Positions 1 to 8,850 of a stretch of DNA of 64,000 nucleotides are shown here, piece after piece. Below the pieces are notes generated by a model. That model had not been told where the DNA came from, ran no database searches, and saw only the letters and a program-made list of their open reading frames with translations. The position numbers were made by a program, and so were the translations under genes. Origin of the DNA: Pseudomonas sp. MRSN 12121 (GTDB lineage Bacteria > Pseudomonadota > Gammaproteobacteria > Pseudomonadales > Pseudomonadaceae); the NCBI RefSeq assembly GCF_000931465.1, contig NZ_CP010892.1, positions 1,550,001 through 1,614,000 of the forward strand, read 5' to 3'. Each line of letters starts with the position of its first letter. Position 1 is the stretch's first letter.

Positions 1-1008
1 GTCCAGGGTTTTGCCCCTTTCGGCCTGTCCGGGATCGAAATGGCGGTCTCCGCCGGCGGAATCATTTTTGCCTACCTGGGCCTGACCCCGATCATCTCGG
101 TGGCCAGCGAAGTGCGTAATCCGCAGCGCACCATTCCCGTCGCGTTGATTCTTTCGGTGCTGCTCTCCACCCTGATCTACGGCCTGCTGCAACTGGCGTT
201 TCTGGGCAGCATTCCCACCGAGATGCTGGCCAACGGCTGGAGCAGCATCAGCAAGGAATTCTCCCTGCCGTACCGAGACATCGCCCTGACCCTGGGCGTC
301 GGCTGGCTGGCCTACCTGGTGGTGGCGGACGCGGTCATTTCCCCCAGCGGCTGCGGCAACATCTACATGAATGCCACGCCACGGGTGGTGTACGGCTGGG
401 CGAAGACCGGGACCTTCTTCAAGATCTTCACCCGCATCGACGAGCAGTCCGGCATCCCGCGCCCGGCGCTGTGGCTGACCTTCGGCCTGTCGGTGTTCTG
501 GACCTTGCCGTTCCCCTCGTGGGAGGCGCTGATCAATGTGGTGTCCGCGGCCCTGGTGCTCAGTTATGCGATCGCCCCGATCAGCGTGGCGGCCCTGCGC
601 AAGAGCGCGCCGGACCTGCCGCGGCCGTTTCGGGTCAGCGGCTTCGGCGTGCTGGGGCCGGTGTCGTTCGTCATCGCCGCGCTGATCGTCTATTGGTCCG
701 GCTGGGGCACGGTGTCCTGGCTGCTGGGCCTGCAGATCCTGATGTTCGTCGTCTACCTGTGCTGCAAGCGCCTGGTGCCCACCGACCACCTGAGCCTCGG
801 CGAACAGGTGCGCTCGTCGCTGTGGCTGATCGCTTTCTATGCCCTGACCATCCTTGTTTCCTGGCTGGGCAGCTTCGGCGGCATCGGCACGCTCACTCAT
901 CCATACGACACGCTGGTCATCACCCTCATGGCCCTGGGCATCTACTACTGGGGCGCCAACACCGGCGTGCCGGGCAGCAAGCTGGTGCTGGAAGGGGAAG
1001 ACGAGTGA
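1..1008 (+). CDS. APC-family amino acid permease, 5' truncated by window edge
   Basis: The reading frame is open from base 1, so the N-terminal part lies upstream of the window; about 335 residues are visible. It shows alternating hydrophobic membrane segments and the APC-type pattern around residues 30-45 (SVASEVRNPQRTIPVA), which follows a transmembrane helix in amino acid/polyamine permeases. It should be an inner-membrane importer. The next gene starts 31 bases later, and a dehydrogenase and an imino-acid reductase follow, so the likely substrate is an amino or imino acid handled by those enzymes. The substrate cannot be read from sequence. Confidence 0.85.
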   Translation, partial: VQGFAPFGLSGIEMAVSAGGIIFAYLGLTPIISVASEVRNPQRTIPVALILSVLLSTLIYGLLQLAFLGSIPTEMLANGWSSISKEFSLPYRDIALTLGVGWLAYLVVADAVISPSGCGNIYMNATPRVVYGWAKTGTFFKIFTRIDEQSGIPRPALWLTFGLSVFWTLPFPSWEALINVVSAALVLSYAIAPISVAALRKSAPDLPRPFRVSGFGVLGPVSFVIAALIVYWSGWGTVSWLLGLQILMFVVYLCCKRLVPTDHLSLGEQVRSSLWLIAFYALTILVSWLGSFGGIGTLTHPYDTLVITLMALGIYYWGANTGVPGSKLVLEGEDE

Positions 1009-1039
1009 CCGGCACGCCATTCATTCAGAGAGGTAACCC

Positions 1040-2614
1040 ATGCCTGTAACAGGACAACTGCTGATCGGCCAATCCCGCGTGCGTGGTGGCCACGGCGAAG
1101 TGCATGCGCTGGCCGCCGCCACTGGCGAGGCCCTGGCCCCGAGTTTCGGCGGCGCCGGCCCGGACGACCTGGAGCGCGCCTGCGCCCTGGCCGAGGCGGC
1201 GTTCGACCCCTATCGGGAGACCGGCCTGGAACAGCGGGCGGCGTTCCTGGAGAGTATCGCCAGCAACATCCTCGCCCTGGGCGACGAACTGATCGAACGC
1301 TGCATGAGCGAGACCGGCCTGCCCCGGGCGCGCCTGGAAGGCGAGCGTGGGCGCACGGTCGGCCAGTTGCGGCTGTTCGCGGCGGTGGTGCGCGACGGCA
1401 GCTTCCTGGAGGCCCGCATCGAGCCGGCCCAGCCTGGGCGCCAGCCCTTGCCCAAGGTGGATCTGCGCCTGCGCCAGATCGCCCTCGGGCCGGTGGCGGT
1501 GTTCGGCGCCTCGAACTTCCCCCTGGCGTTCTCGGTGGCCGGTGGCGATACCGCCTCGGCCCTGGCCGCCGGTTGCCCGGTGGTGGTCAAGGCGCACTCG
1601 GCGCACCCCGGCACCTCGGAGCTGGTGGGGCAGGCGATCCAGCAGGCGGTGCAGCGCCACGGTTTGCCGGAAGGGGTGTTCTCGCTGCTGTTCGATGCCG
1701 GCCGCAGCATTGGCCAGGGGCTGGTGGCGGATCGGCGGATCAAGGCCGTGGGCTTCACCGGTTCGCGCACGGGCGGTGTGGCGTTGATGAAGATCGCCGC
1801 GGCCCGCGAGGAGCCGATTCCGCTGTATGCCGAGATGAGTTCGATCAACCCGGTACTGCTGCTGGCCCAGGCGCTGGCCGAGCGCGGCGCCGACATCGCC
1901 AGGGCGTTTGTCGGTTCCCTGACCCTGGGCGCCGGCCAGTTCTGCACCAACCCCGGGTTGATCCTGGCTGTCGACAGCCCGGCGTTGCGGGCATTCGAAG
2001 CCGCGGCGGCAGCGGCGCTGAAGGCAGTACCTGCGCAGACCATGCTCACACCGGGCATCCACGCCAGCTATGCCCAGGGTGTCGAGCAGCTGCTGCGACA
2101 CACTGAGGTGGAGACCCTGGGGCAGGGCCTGGGCGGCGAGCGTTATCAGGCCCGGGCCGGGCTGTTCGCCACCTCGGCCGACGCCTTCATGGCCCGGGCG
2201 GAGCTGCGCGGGGAAGTCTTCGGCCCGGCATCGTTGATTGTGCGTTGCACCGATGCGGCGCAATTGCAGGCGCTGCTGGAGGGCCTGGAAGGTCAACTGA
2301 CCATCGCCCTGCATTTGAGCGACGCCGACCATCCGCAGGTGCGCGCGCTGCTGCCGCTGCTGGAGCGCAAGGCCGGGCGCCTGCTGGTCAACGGCTTCGG
2401 CACCGGGGTCGAGGTCGGCCATGCCATGGTGCATGGCGGGCCGTTCCCGGCCACTTCCGATTCCCGCACCACCTCGGTGGGCAGCCTGGCGATCCAGCGC
2501 TTCCTGCGTCCGGTGTCCTATCAGGACCTGCCGCAAACCCTGCTGCCAGAAACCTTGCGCAGTGACAACCCGTTGCAGGTGCCGCAGCGCCTCGACGGCC
2601 TGCGCCCGACCTGA
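1040..2614 (+). CDS. Aldehyde dehydrogenase (NADP+), alpha-ketoglutarate semialdehyde dehydrogenase type
   Basis: A 524-residue aldehyde dehydrogenase. The catalytic Cys302 sits in [10 protein letters not shown] and the general-base Glu265 in LYAEMSS; the cofactor region includes [16 protein letters not shown] and GFTGSRTGG. The length and the motif variants match the long KGSADH group, which oxidises 2,5-dioxopentanoate to 2-oxoglutarate at the end of hydroxyproline, pentose and glucarate pathways. A GAGAGG-type ribosome site precedes the ATG. Paired with the following reductase, trans-hydroxy-L-proline breakdown is the best guess, but the sugar-acid route cannot be excluded. Cytoplasmic. 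Confidence 0.85.
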   Translation: MPVTGQLLIGQSRVRGGHGEVHALAAATGEALAPSFGGAGPDDLERACALAEAAFDPYRETGLEQRAAFLESIASNILALGDELIERCMSETGLPRARLEGERGRTVGQLRLFAAVVRDGSFLEARIEPAQPGRQPLPKVDLRLRQIALGPVAVFGASNFPLAFSVAGGDTASALAAGCPVVVKAHSAHPGTSELVGQAIQQAVQRHGLPEGVFSLLFDAGRSIGQGLVADRRIKAVGFTGSRTGGVALMKIAAAREEPIPLYAEMSSINPVLLLAQALAERGADIARAFVGSLTLGAGQFCTNPGLILAVDSPALRAFEAAAAAALKAVPAQTMLTPGIHASYAQGVEQLLRHTEVETLGQGLGGERYQARAGLFATSADAFMARAELRGEVFGPASLIVRCTDAAQLQALLEGLEGQLTIALHLSDADHPQVRALLPLLERKAGRLLVNGFGTGVEVGHAMVHGGPFPATSDSRTTSVGSLAIQRFLRPVSYQDLPQTLLPETLRSDNPLQVPQRLDGLRPT

Positions 2615-2734
2615 GGCGCTGCCGGTAGCCACCGAAGCCTGCGACAGGGTCGCGGGCCTTCGGCGACTTCCTCCCCGATCCAGGGGGCCGGATTGCCCTC
2701 GGCCCTTATCGTTTTTTCCGCAGCAGGAGCCCCC

Positions 2735-3751
2735 ATGTCCGATCTCGTTAACCTGTCCCTCGCGCAAGTCCATGAGCTGTCGCTCAAGGTCTTGACCCGC
2801 CATGGCCTGTCCGACGCCCACGCCAGGGCCATTGCCGAGGTCATCACCCAGGGCCAGCGCGACGAATGCCATTCCCATGGCTTGTATCGCCTGCTGGGTT
2901 GCGTGCGTTCGGTGCGTGAAGGCCAGGTCGACCCGCTGGCCGAGCCGAGCCTGCGCTCTGTTTCCGCCGGCGTGCTGGAAGTGGATGCGCACTACGGTTA
3001 TTCCCTGCTGGCGTTCCGCACCGGCCTCCCGCTGCTGGCGCAGAAGGCCCGCAGCCAGGGGTTGGCGGCCATGGCGATCAAGCGCTGTTTTCATTTTTCG
3101 GCGCTGTGGCCGGAGGTCGAGGCCATCGCCGCCGAAGGGTTGGTGGGCCTCGCCATGAACCCCAGTCACAGCTGGGTGGCACCGGCCGGGGGCCGCAACC
3201 CGGTGTTCGGCACCAACCCGCTGGCCTTCGCCTGGCCGCGGCCGGCGGGTGAGCCGTTCGTGTTCGATTTCGCCACCAGCGCCATCGCCCGCGGCGACAT
3301 CGAACTGCATGCGCGGCAGGGCAAGCCGATCCCCGAGCACTGGGCCGTCGACGCCCAGGGGCGGCCCACCACCGATGCCCAGGCCGCCCTGCAAGGGGCC
3401 ATGCAGACCTTCGGCGGGCACAAGGGCTCGGCCCTGGCAGCGATGATCGAACTGTTGGCCGGTGCCTTGATCGGCGACCTCACCAGCGCCGAATCCATGG
3501 CCTTCGATGCCGGCGTAGGTGCCGCGCCTTGCCACGGCGAACTGATCCTGGCATTCGACCCCAAGGTGTTTCTCGGCGAGGACTACCCGCACGGCCTGGA
3601 ACGCGCCGAACGGCTGTTCGCCGCCATCACCGCGCAAGGCGCCCGGTTGCCGTCGCAGCGCCGCTTCGAGGCCCGGGCACGCAGCCTGCAACACGGGGTG
3701 CACATCCCTCGGGCGCTGTTCGATGATATTCAGGCGCTGTTGATCCCATAG
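2735..3751 (+). CDS. Ldh_2-family NAD(P)H-dependent oxidoreductase (piperideine/pyrroline-2-carboxylate reductase-like)
   Basis: This 338-residue protein belongs to the malate/L-lactate/ureidoglycolate dehydrogenase (Ldh_2) fold, not the Rossmann LDHs. The family signature appears as QRDECHSHGLYRLLGCV near residues 45-60, with GTNPLAFAWPRP and GGHKGSALAAMIELLAGAL further on. Members such as DpkA reduce cyclic imino acids to L-proline or L-pipecolate. The ATG at 2735 has GGAG at a good distance, so I prefer it to an in-frame start at 2693. It follows the KGSADH-type gene by 120 bases, and together they suggest imino-acid or hydroxyproline catabolism. Confidence 0.8.
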   Translation: MSDLVNLSLAQVHELSLKVLTRHGLSDAHARAIAEVITQGQRDECHSHGLYRLLGCVRSVREGQVDPLAEPSLRSVSAGVLEVDAHYGYSLLAFRTGLPLLAQKARSQGLAAMAIKRCFHFSALWPEVEAIAAEGLVGLAMNPSHSWVAPAGGRNPVFGTNPLAFAWPRPAGEPFVFDFATSAIARGDIELHARQGKPIPEHWAVDAQGRPTTDAQAALQGAMQTFGGHKGSALAAMIELLAGALIGDLTSAESMAFDAGVGAAPCHGELILAFDPKVFLGEDYPHGLERAERLFAAITAQGARLPSQRRFEARARSLQHGVHIPRALFDDIQALLIP

Positions 3752-3870
3752 GCGCGAGCGGGCGGCGATCCGACTTGCCCGCGATAGCGTGGACGGCCTT
3801 CGGCAGGGAGTCGCTGCGCGGAACCGGGGGGCTGTGCTGGCCTTATCGCGAGCAAGCTTCGCTCCTACAG
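3751..3870. repeat. Degenerate REP pair (REPIN-like)
   Basis: Two REP-like halves face each other: a CTTGCCCGCGATAG-type half near 3774-3786 and TTATCGCGAGCAAGCTTCGCTCCTACAG at 3843-3870. They match the intergenic palindromes at 5028, 11782 and 18179 in this window. Confidence 0.6.
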
Positions 3871-3948
3871 GTGCCCGACAGGTATCCAGCGATAGCTGCT
3901 ATTTTCACTGCTGCATTCCTCCCATCGGCGAATACGGATATCCAGTTG

Positions 3949-4479
3949 ATGAACCTCCACTTCGAAACCCCCAACCTGCTGCTGTGTCCACGCACCCTGG
4001 AACACTTCGATGCGTGCATCGCCATGGACCTCGATCCCCAGGTCACCCGTTACATCCCCGGCCCCTGGGATGGCGGCCAGGAACACCGCGACTTCCTGCG
4101 TTCGCGCATGGAGCGCGACTTCGGGGAGTTTTGCGGGTATTGGGCGATTTTCGCCAAGTCCGCGCCGGATGAGTTTCTTGGCTGGGTGTCGTTCATTCCC
4201 TACGAGGCGGTCGGCCCCGAGCTGGAAATGGGCTGGCGCCTGGTGCGCCGGGCGTGGGGCCGGGGTATCGCCTCCGAGGCCGCAGCGCGCATCGTCGAGC
4301 ATGCGTTTGTCGGCGCCGGGGTCGAGCGCATCGTGGCCGATGCCCATGCCTTGAACGAAGCCTCGCTGGGGGTGGCGCGCAAGCTCGGCTTCCGCTTCGT
4401 GCGCGACGGCGAGTTCGAAGGTTTGCCGAGCAAGTTCTTCGAGATGACCCGGGCGGATTTCGCTGCGTGGGAGCGCTGA
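3949..4479 (+). CDS. GNAT-family N-acetyltransferase (RimJ/RimL-like)
   Basis: A 176-residue GNAT protein that opens with LHFETPNLLLCPRTLEHFDACIAMDLDPQV, typical of the Acetyltransf_3 group, and carries the acetyl-CoA loop region as RRAWGRGIASEAAARIVEHAF, followed by the usual SLGVARKLGFRFVRDGEFEGL ending. It transfers an acetyl group to a small molecule or protein N-terminus; the target is unknown. The ATG at 3949 starts the domain directly; no strong ribosome site is seen. It stands alone between REP sequences. Confidence 0.8.
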   Translation: MNLHFETPNLLLCPRTLEHFDACIAMDLDPQVTRYIPGPWDGGQEHRDFLRSRMERDFGEFCGYWAIFAKSAPDEFLGWVSFIPYEAVGPELEMGWRLVRRAWGRGIASEAAARIVEHAFVGAGVERIVADAHALNEASLGVARKLGFRFVRDGEFEGLPSKFFEMTRADFAAWER

Positions 4480-4661
4480 CAAGGCGCTTGTGAAACACCG
4501 CCGGTCGCTGTCTTGTCGGTGCCCTGCGCTGGCTGCCGTCAGGTTCAGCAAACAGACAGTTTGCAACTGCTAAAACAGCACCTACGCCCGGCAGGAGCCG
4601 GGTGGCTGGAGGGGGCGTCACACGCAATACAACGGCCGGCGACGACGCCGGGGGAGGCAGC

Positions 4662-5003
4662 ATGTTGTTACGTTACACAGCTCTGGCAGCGGTGGTCGTA
4701 GTGGCCTCCGGGTGTGTGCAGGAACGGGTGGTGCATGAGCGGCGGGTGGTCGAACGCGCGGCGCCGGTGGAGTACGTCGAGGTGGTCGCGCCGCGGCCGC
4801 CGCCCGTGCGAGTCATCGAGGTCGAGCCCATGCATCGCCCGGGTTATGTCTGGTCCCGGGCTTACTGGCACTGGGATGGCCGGCAATACGTGGCTGTCCA
4901 TGGGCACTGGGAAACCTTGCGTCCCGGCTACCACTACGTGCACCCATACTGGGAGCCTCGCGGCGACGGCTGGCACCTGCACGCGGGTGGCTGGGCCAGC
5001 TGA
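4662..5003 (+). CDS. YXWGXW-type small lipoprotein
   Basis: A 113-residue exported lipoprotein. A short hydrophobic leader ends in VASGC, a lipobox with Cys at about residue 20. The mature part has a charged, proline-rich linker (RPPPVRVIEVEP) and then aromatic repeats of the YxWxxxYWxWDGxxYVxxxGHW kind, which is the YXWGXW signature of small envelope lipoproteins of unknown role. GGGGGAGG lies seven bases before the ATG at 4662. A longer in-frame start at 4602 would bury the lipobox and is rejected. Confidence 0.8.
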   Translation: MLLRYTALAAVVVVASGCVQERVVHERRVVERAAPVEYVEVVAPRPPPVRVIEVEPMHRPGYVWSRAYWHWDGRQYVAVHGHWETLRPGYHYVHPYWEPRGDGWHLHAGGWAS

Positions 5004-5027
5004 CCGAGAACCAGGCGAGGTCCTCCC

Positions 5028-5131
5028 TTGTAGGCGCGAGGCTTGCCCGCGATGGAGGTGAGAGCACCGCGTTGGCCGCCGTCAACGCGCGTACTCGTCA
5101 ATGATCCTCGCGAGCCAGCTTCGCTCCCTGC
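5028..5131. repeat. REPIN: two inverted REP sequences
   Basis: TTGTAGGCGCGAGGCTTGC at about 5028 and the inverted counterpart ending in CAGCTTCGCTCCCTGC at 5131 form a pair separated by about 55 bases between the lipoprotein and the oxidoreductase stop. Confidence 0.7.
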
Positions 5132-5149
5132 CCGGCACTACCGCTGGCT

Positions 5150-5812
5150 TCAGGAGCGCCACGAGCCTTCGGGCACTTCGACCTGGCGCTGCGCCGCCGC
5201 CAGGGCGGCCCGCAACCCGGCCTTATCCAGCGGGATGCAATACGCCGGCTTGGCCCGTTCGAAGCGCCAACTGTCCGCCAGGCTGCCGCCATCGACCGCA
5301 TCGAACCCCAGCTCGTCCAACAGTTGCACCACCTGCGTCTTGGCCTGCGGATCGTCGCCGGCGATGGGCAGGGCGCGGCGATCGGGGGCGCCGCCGGGGC
5401 GGGCGTCGGTCAGCAGGTCCTGGGCGAGGATGGCGTTGAATACCTTCACCACCCTGGCGCCTTCGAGGTGCTCGGCGAGCAGTTGGCTGGTGGTGGTTTC
5501 GAAGCGGTCCAGGGCCTCGATATGCCCGTCGCGGTCCGGGTAATAGTTATTGGCGTCCAGCACCGTCTTGCCGGCCAGCAGCGCCGCAGGAAGGCTGCGG
5601 TAATGCGCCAGCGGGATCGCCACCAGCACCAATTCGCCGAACTGCACGGCATCTGCGACGCTGCCGATGCGACTGCCGCGAATACCGCTGGCCACGCTGC
5701 TCATGGTCTGTGGGCCGCGGGAATTGCTGAGCATCACCTCATGCCCCGCCGCCAGAGCCAATTGCGCCACGGCGCGTCCGATGAAACCTGCCCCGATAAT
5801 GCCGATATGCAT
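5150..5812 (-). CDS. NADPH-dependent F420 reductase-like oxidoreductase
   Basis: A 220-residue Rossmann protein opening with MHIGIIGAGFIGRAVAQLALAAGHEV, the dinucleotide-binding GxGxxG with an NADP-type second strand followed by SNSRGP. It matches the NADPH:F420 oxidoreductase-like family (COG2085), in which bacterial members lacking F420 reduce other substrates. The ATG at 5812 has GGAG seven bases ahead; the ATG at 5818 is only one base from that site and is unlikely. It is divergent from a LysR gene, its probable regulator. Confidence 0.8.
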   Translation of the reverse strand: MHIGIIGAGFIGRAVAQLALAAGHEVMLSNSRGPQTMSSVASGIRGSRIGSVADAVQFGELVLVAIPLAHYRSLPAALLAGKTVLDANNYYPDRDGHIEALDRFETTTSQLLAEHLEGARVVKVFNAILAQDLLTDARPGGAPDRRALPIAGDDPQAKTQVVQLLDELGFDAVDGGSLADSWRFERAKPAYCIPLDKAGLRAALAAAQRQVEVPEGSWRS

Positions 5813-5851
5813 GTCCATGCTCCGTTGAAGGGATCGAGCGGCTATGATGAT

Positions 5852-5868
5852 TCGTCACCAAATGGCGA
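5852..5868. promoter_or_regulatory. Candidate LysR operator in the divergent promoter
   Basis: The 99-base divergent region contains the imperfect dyad TCGTCACCAAATGGCGA (arms TCGtCAcc and, reversed, TCGCCATT). Its place between the oxidoreductase and LysR starts fits an autoregulated LysR site, but the symmetry is only partial. Confidence 0.3.
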
Positions 5869-5911
5869 TAAATAAGCGTCTGGTTCTTGGTCTTGTTACT
5901 GGGAGTATCGA

Positions 5912-6805
5912 ATGATGGATCGCCTGACCAGCATGGAGGCCTTTGTCGCGGCCGCCGAAAGCGGTTCCTACGCCCGTGCGGCAACCCGCCTGGGGCTCTC
6001 GCCGCAAATGGTCGCCAAGCATGTCGCGGCGCTGGAGCGGCGGCTGGGCGCGCGCTTGCTCAACCGCACCACGCGCCGGCAAAGCCTGACCGAATTGGGC
6101 GGTGCCTACCTCGAGCGCTGCAAGCACATCCTCGGCGAAGCCCAGGCCGCCGATTCCCTGGCGCAGATCATGAACGCCACGCCCCGGGGCAAGTTGCGCA
6201 TCAGTGCGCCGGTCACCTTCGGCTCCTACAGCCTCATGCCTTTCGTGACGGCGTTTTTGCGTGAGCACCCAGAGGTCGAAATCGACCTGCATTTGACCGA
6301 TCGCTATATCGACCTGGTGGAGGAGGGCTATGAGGCGGCCTTTCGTATCGGCCCGCTGGCCGACTCCAGCCTGACCGCCAGGCCGCTGGCGCCCTATCGG
6401 CTGATCGCCTGCGCCGCCCCTGCCTATCTCGCCGCCCGGGGCACGCCGCAACTGCCGGCCGATCTCGAGCGGCACGAGTGCCTGGGGTACGCCTACTGGT
6501 CGCGGCCGGCGGACCACACCTGGCAGTTTCGCCGCGACGGCCAGATGCATGAGGTCAAGGTGCGCAGTCGCTTGCAGGTCAACGAGAGCAAGGCGCTGCT
6601 GTCGGCGGCCGTGGATGGTTTTGGCGTCGTCCTGGGACCGGCGGATTTCCTCGAGCCGGCCCGGGCCGCGGGGGAGCTGGTGCAATTGCTCCCGGGGTAC
6701 GAGGCGCCGAGCCGCGCCATGCACTTGCTGTACCGGCCAGACCGGCAGATGACCGCCAAGCTGCGGCACTTCGTCGATGCGGCCATTGCGCGTTTCGGGG
6801 CCTGA
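5912..6805 (+). CDS. LysR-family transcriptional regulator
   Basis: A 297-residue LysR regulator. The N-terminal winged helix reads MDRLTSMEAFVAAAESGSYARAATRLGLSPQMVAKHVAALERRLGARLLNRTTRRQSLTE, followed by the periplasmic-binding-like effector domain from about residue 90. Such LysR proteins of the AaeR/DmlR type control adjacent redox genes. GGGAG stands six bases before the ATG. Being divergent to the F420 reductase-like gene, it most likely controls that gene; the ligand is unknown. Confidence 0.9.
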   Translation: MMDRLTSMEAFVAAAESGSYARAATRLGLSPQMVAKHVAALERRLGARLLNRTTRRQSLTELGGAYLERCKHILGEAQAADSLAQIMNATPRGKLRISAPVTFGSYSLMPFVTAFLREHPEVEIDLHLTDRYIDLVEEGYEAAFRIGPLADSSLTARPLAPYRLIACAAPAYLAARGTPQLPADLERHECLGYAYWSRPADHTWQFRRDGQMHEVKVRSRLQVNESKALLSAAVDGFGVVLGPADFLEPARAAGELVQLLPGYEAPSRAMHLLYRPDRQMTAKLRHFVDAAIARFGA

Positions 6806-7042
6806 GCGGCGTATCGCAAATCGGCAAAGCGCTCTAGATCAAAGGTTCTGGAACTTCAGGTTTTTTGTAACCAAGACCGTTCGTCCGACGGATGGGTTTG
6901 GCAATCGTCGGCCGGTCAGTCATCCTGCTGGCCGGGATGTCCTAATGCCACTATGTGGTCACGCCCGCCGCATCCCTCCGAGTCTCCCCTGCCAATAGGT
7001 TGTTTATTGTGAGAGTCGCGTTATCCCGGCCCGAGGCCGTGT

Positions 7043-8821
7043 ATGCCCGATAAGGCAATCATCGAGGAGCGGCGCCTGGCGGCGCTGCATGCCCTGGAGT
7101 TGCTGGACACCGCCAGTTGCGAGAACTTCGACCGGATCTGCCGCATGGCGGCCGAGTATTTCAAGGTGCCTACCGCCTTGATCAGCCTGGTGGATCGCGA
7201 TCGCCAGTGGTTCAAGTCGCGCGTGGGTTTCGATGAACCGCAGACGCCGATCAGCCAGTCGTTCTGCGCGTTCACGATCCAGGGCCGCGAGGTGCTGGAG
7301 GTGCGTAACGCGGTGCTCGATCCGCGCTTTCAGGACAATCCGCTGGTGACACGCGAGCAGGGCATCCGTTTTTATGCCGGGGCGCCCTTGCTGACCTCGT
7401 CGGGGTATGCGATCGGCAGCCTGTGCATCATCGACAAGGCCGAGCAGCAGTTGAGCCTGGCCGAACGCCAGCAACTGCGCGACATGGCGGCGATGGTCAT
7501 GGAGCAGGTCGAGCAACGTCAGCGCCAGCGTCGTCGCGATCCGGTCAGCGGCCTGTGCAATCGCGAGCAGTTCCAGACCGACCTGCGCGACCTGGCCGAG
7601 CATCACCTCGGTGAAAAGCGCGTGCTGGTGCTGATCGACGCCCTGGACATGAAGGTGGCCCACGAACTGACCCTGGCCCTGGGGCTGGCGCCTTTCGAGA
7701 CGATCATCCGCTTTCTCGCGCTGCGCCTGAAGGAGTACCTGGGGCGGCATGTGCGGGTCTATCACGTGTCGGTCAAGCGCTTCGGCTTTCTGTTGCCGGC
7801 GCCGGCGCCGGGGTTGGACCGTCTGCTCCAGGCCCTGGTCAGTCGCCTGCGCCGCCAGCCACCCGGCCTGGGCTTTCCGATGATCCCCACGGTCTGCGCG
7901 GGCGCGGTGGAGTTCGAGATCCATCCGCAGTCGGTGGACGATGCGCTGCGCAAGGCCATGTTCGCCCTGGAGCTGGCGATGGCCAGGCGCAGTTTCTGGG
8001 CGCATTACGACGCCGGGCGCGATCACGCCCAGCGACGTGCGTTCAACCTGACTTCGGACCTCGGTGAGGCCTTGAGCAGCGGCCAGATTTACTTGATGTT
8101 CCAGCCGCGCTTCGCCCTTCCCGATGGCGCCCAGGTCAGCGCCGAGGCCTTGCTGCGCTGGGAGCATCCGTGGCTGGGGCCGATTTCTCCCGCCGAGTTC
8201 ATTCCGGTGATGGAGCGCAACGGCCTGATTCATCAGGTGACCCACTGGGTCGTCGACACGGTGCTCGGCAAGCTGCGCGCCTGGTGCCTGCCCGAGCACT
8301 GCAAGTTGTCGATCAACCTGTCGCCCAGGGATTTCCAGGATCAGGACATCGCCGAGATCATCCGGCGCGCTTGCCAACGGCACGACGTCGATCCGCGGCG
8401 GCTCGAGGTGGAAATCACCGAAGGCGAATGGTTGCGCTCCAACCCCAATGTGCTGGAGCAACTGACGCGCATCCGCGAGCTGGGCACGGACGTGGCCATC
8501 GACGATTTCGGCACCGGCTACAGCAACTTCGCCTACCTGCACCAGATCCCGGCCAATGTGGTGAAACTCGACAAGTCGATGATCACCGACCTGGAACACA
8601 ACACCCAGCACCAGAAGATCACCCGCTCGATCCTCAGCCTGGCCCGCGAGCTGGGCTACCGCACCGTGGCCGAAGGCATCGAGAGTTTCCAGTGCCTGCA
8701 GATGTTGCATGCGTTCGGCTGCGACGAAGCCCAGGGCTACTTCCTGGCCCGGCCAATGTTGCAGGACAAGTTCCTGGCGTGGAGCGGCGCCAACCGGTTT
8801 CCGTTGCAGCCCTGCGTCTAG
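7043..8821 (+). CDS. GAF - degenerate GGDEF - EAL protein, cyclic-di-GMP phosphodiesterase
   Basis: A 592-residue cytoplasmic protein without membrane helices. Residues about 25-155 form a GAF sensor (ALISLVDRDRQWFKSRVG, FYAGAPLLTSSGYAIGSLCIID). Residues about 165-320 are a GGDEF-like domain with no GGDEF motif, so it should not make c-di-GMP. The C-terminal EAL domain keeps EALLRWEHP, the metal-site INLSPRDF and EVEITE, DDFGTGYSNF, the lysine-containing VKLDKSM, AEGIE and QGYFLARPM. It should therefore hydrolyse c-di-GMP under control of the GAF ligand. Monocistronic. Confidence 0.9.
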   Translation: MPDKAIIEERRLAALHALELLDTASCENFDRICRMAAEYFKVPTALISLVDRDRQWFKSRVGFDEPQTPISQSFCAFTIQGREVLEVRNAVLDPRFQDNPLVTREQGIRFYAGAPLLTSSGYAIGSLCIIDKAEQQLSLAERQQLRDMAAMVMEQVEQRQRQRRRDPVSGLCNREQFQTDLRDLAEHHLGEKRVLVLIDALDMKVAHELTLALGLAPFETIIRFLALRLKEYLGRHVRVYHVSVKRFGFLLPAPAPGLDRLLQALVSRLRRQPPGLGFPMIPTVCAGAVEFEIHPQSVDDALRKAMFALELAMARRSFWAHYDAGRDHAQRRAFNLTSDLGEALSSGQIYLMFQPRFALPDGAQVSAEALLRWEHPWLGPISPAEFIPVMERNGLIHQVTHWVVDTVLGKLRAWCLPEHCKLSINLSPRDFQDQDIAEIIRRACQRHDVDPRRLEVEITEGEWLRSNPNVLEQLTRIRELGTDVAIDDFGTGYSNFAYLHQIPANVVKLDKSMITDLEHNTQHQKITRSILSLARELGYRTVAEGIESFQCLQMLHAFGCDEAQGYFLARPMLQDKFLAWSGANRFPLQPCV

Positions 8822-8850
8822 CGCTGGCCCCATGGCGGCGCGGCTGTGCC

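Noticed and set aside
1025-3703. Very long open frame on the minus strand over the KGSADH and reductase genes
   Set aside because: It is the antisense shadow of two clear enzymes in GC-rich DNA, has no domain I recognise and no ribosome site.
6806-7042. Possible small RNA or terminator after the LysR gene
   Set aside because: A GGCCGGTCAG/CTGGCC hairpin exists but has no T run or promoter; nothing firm.
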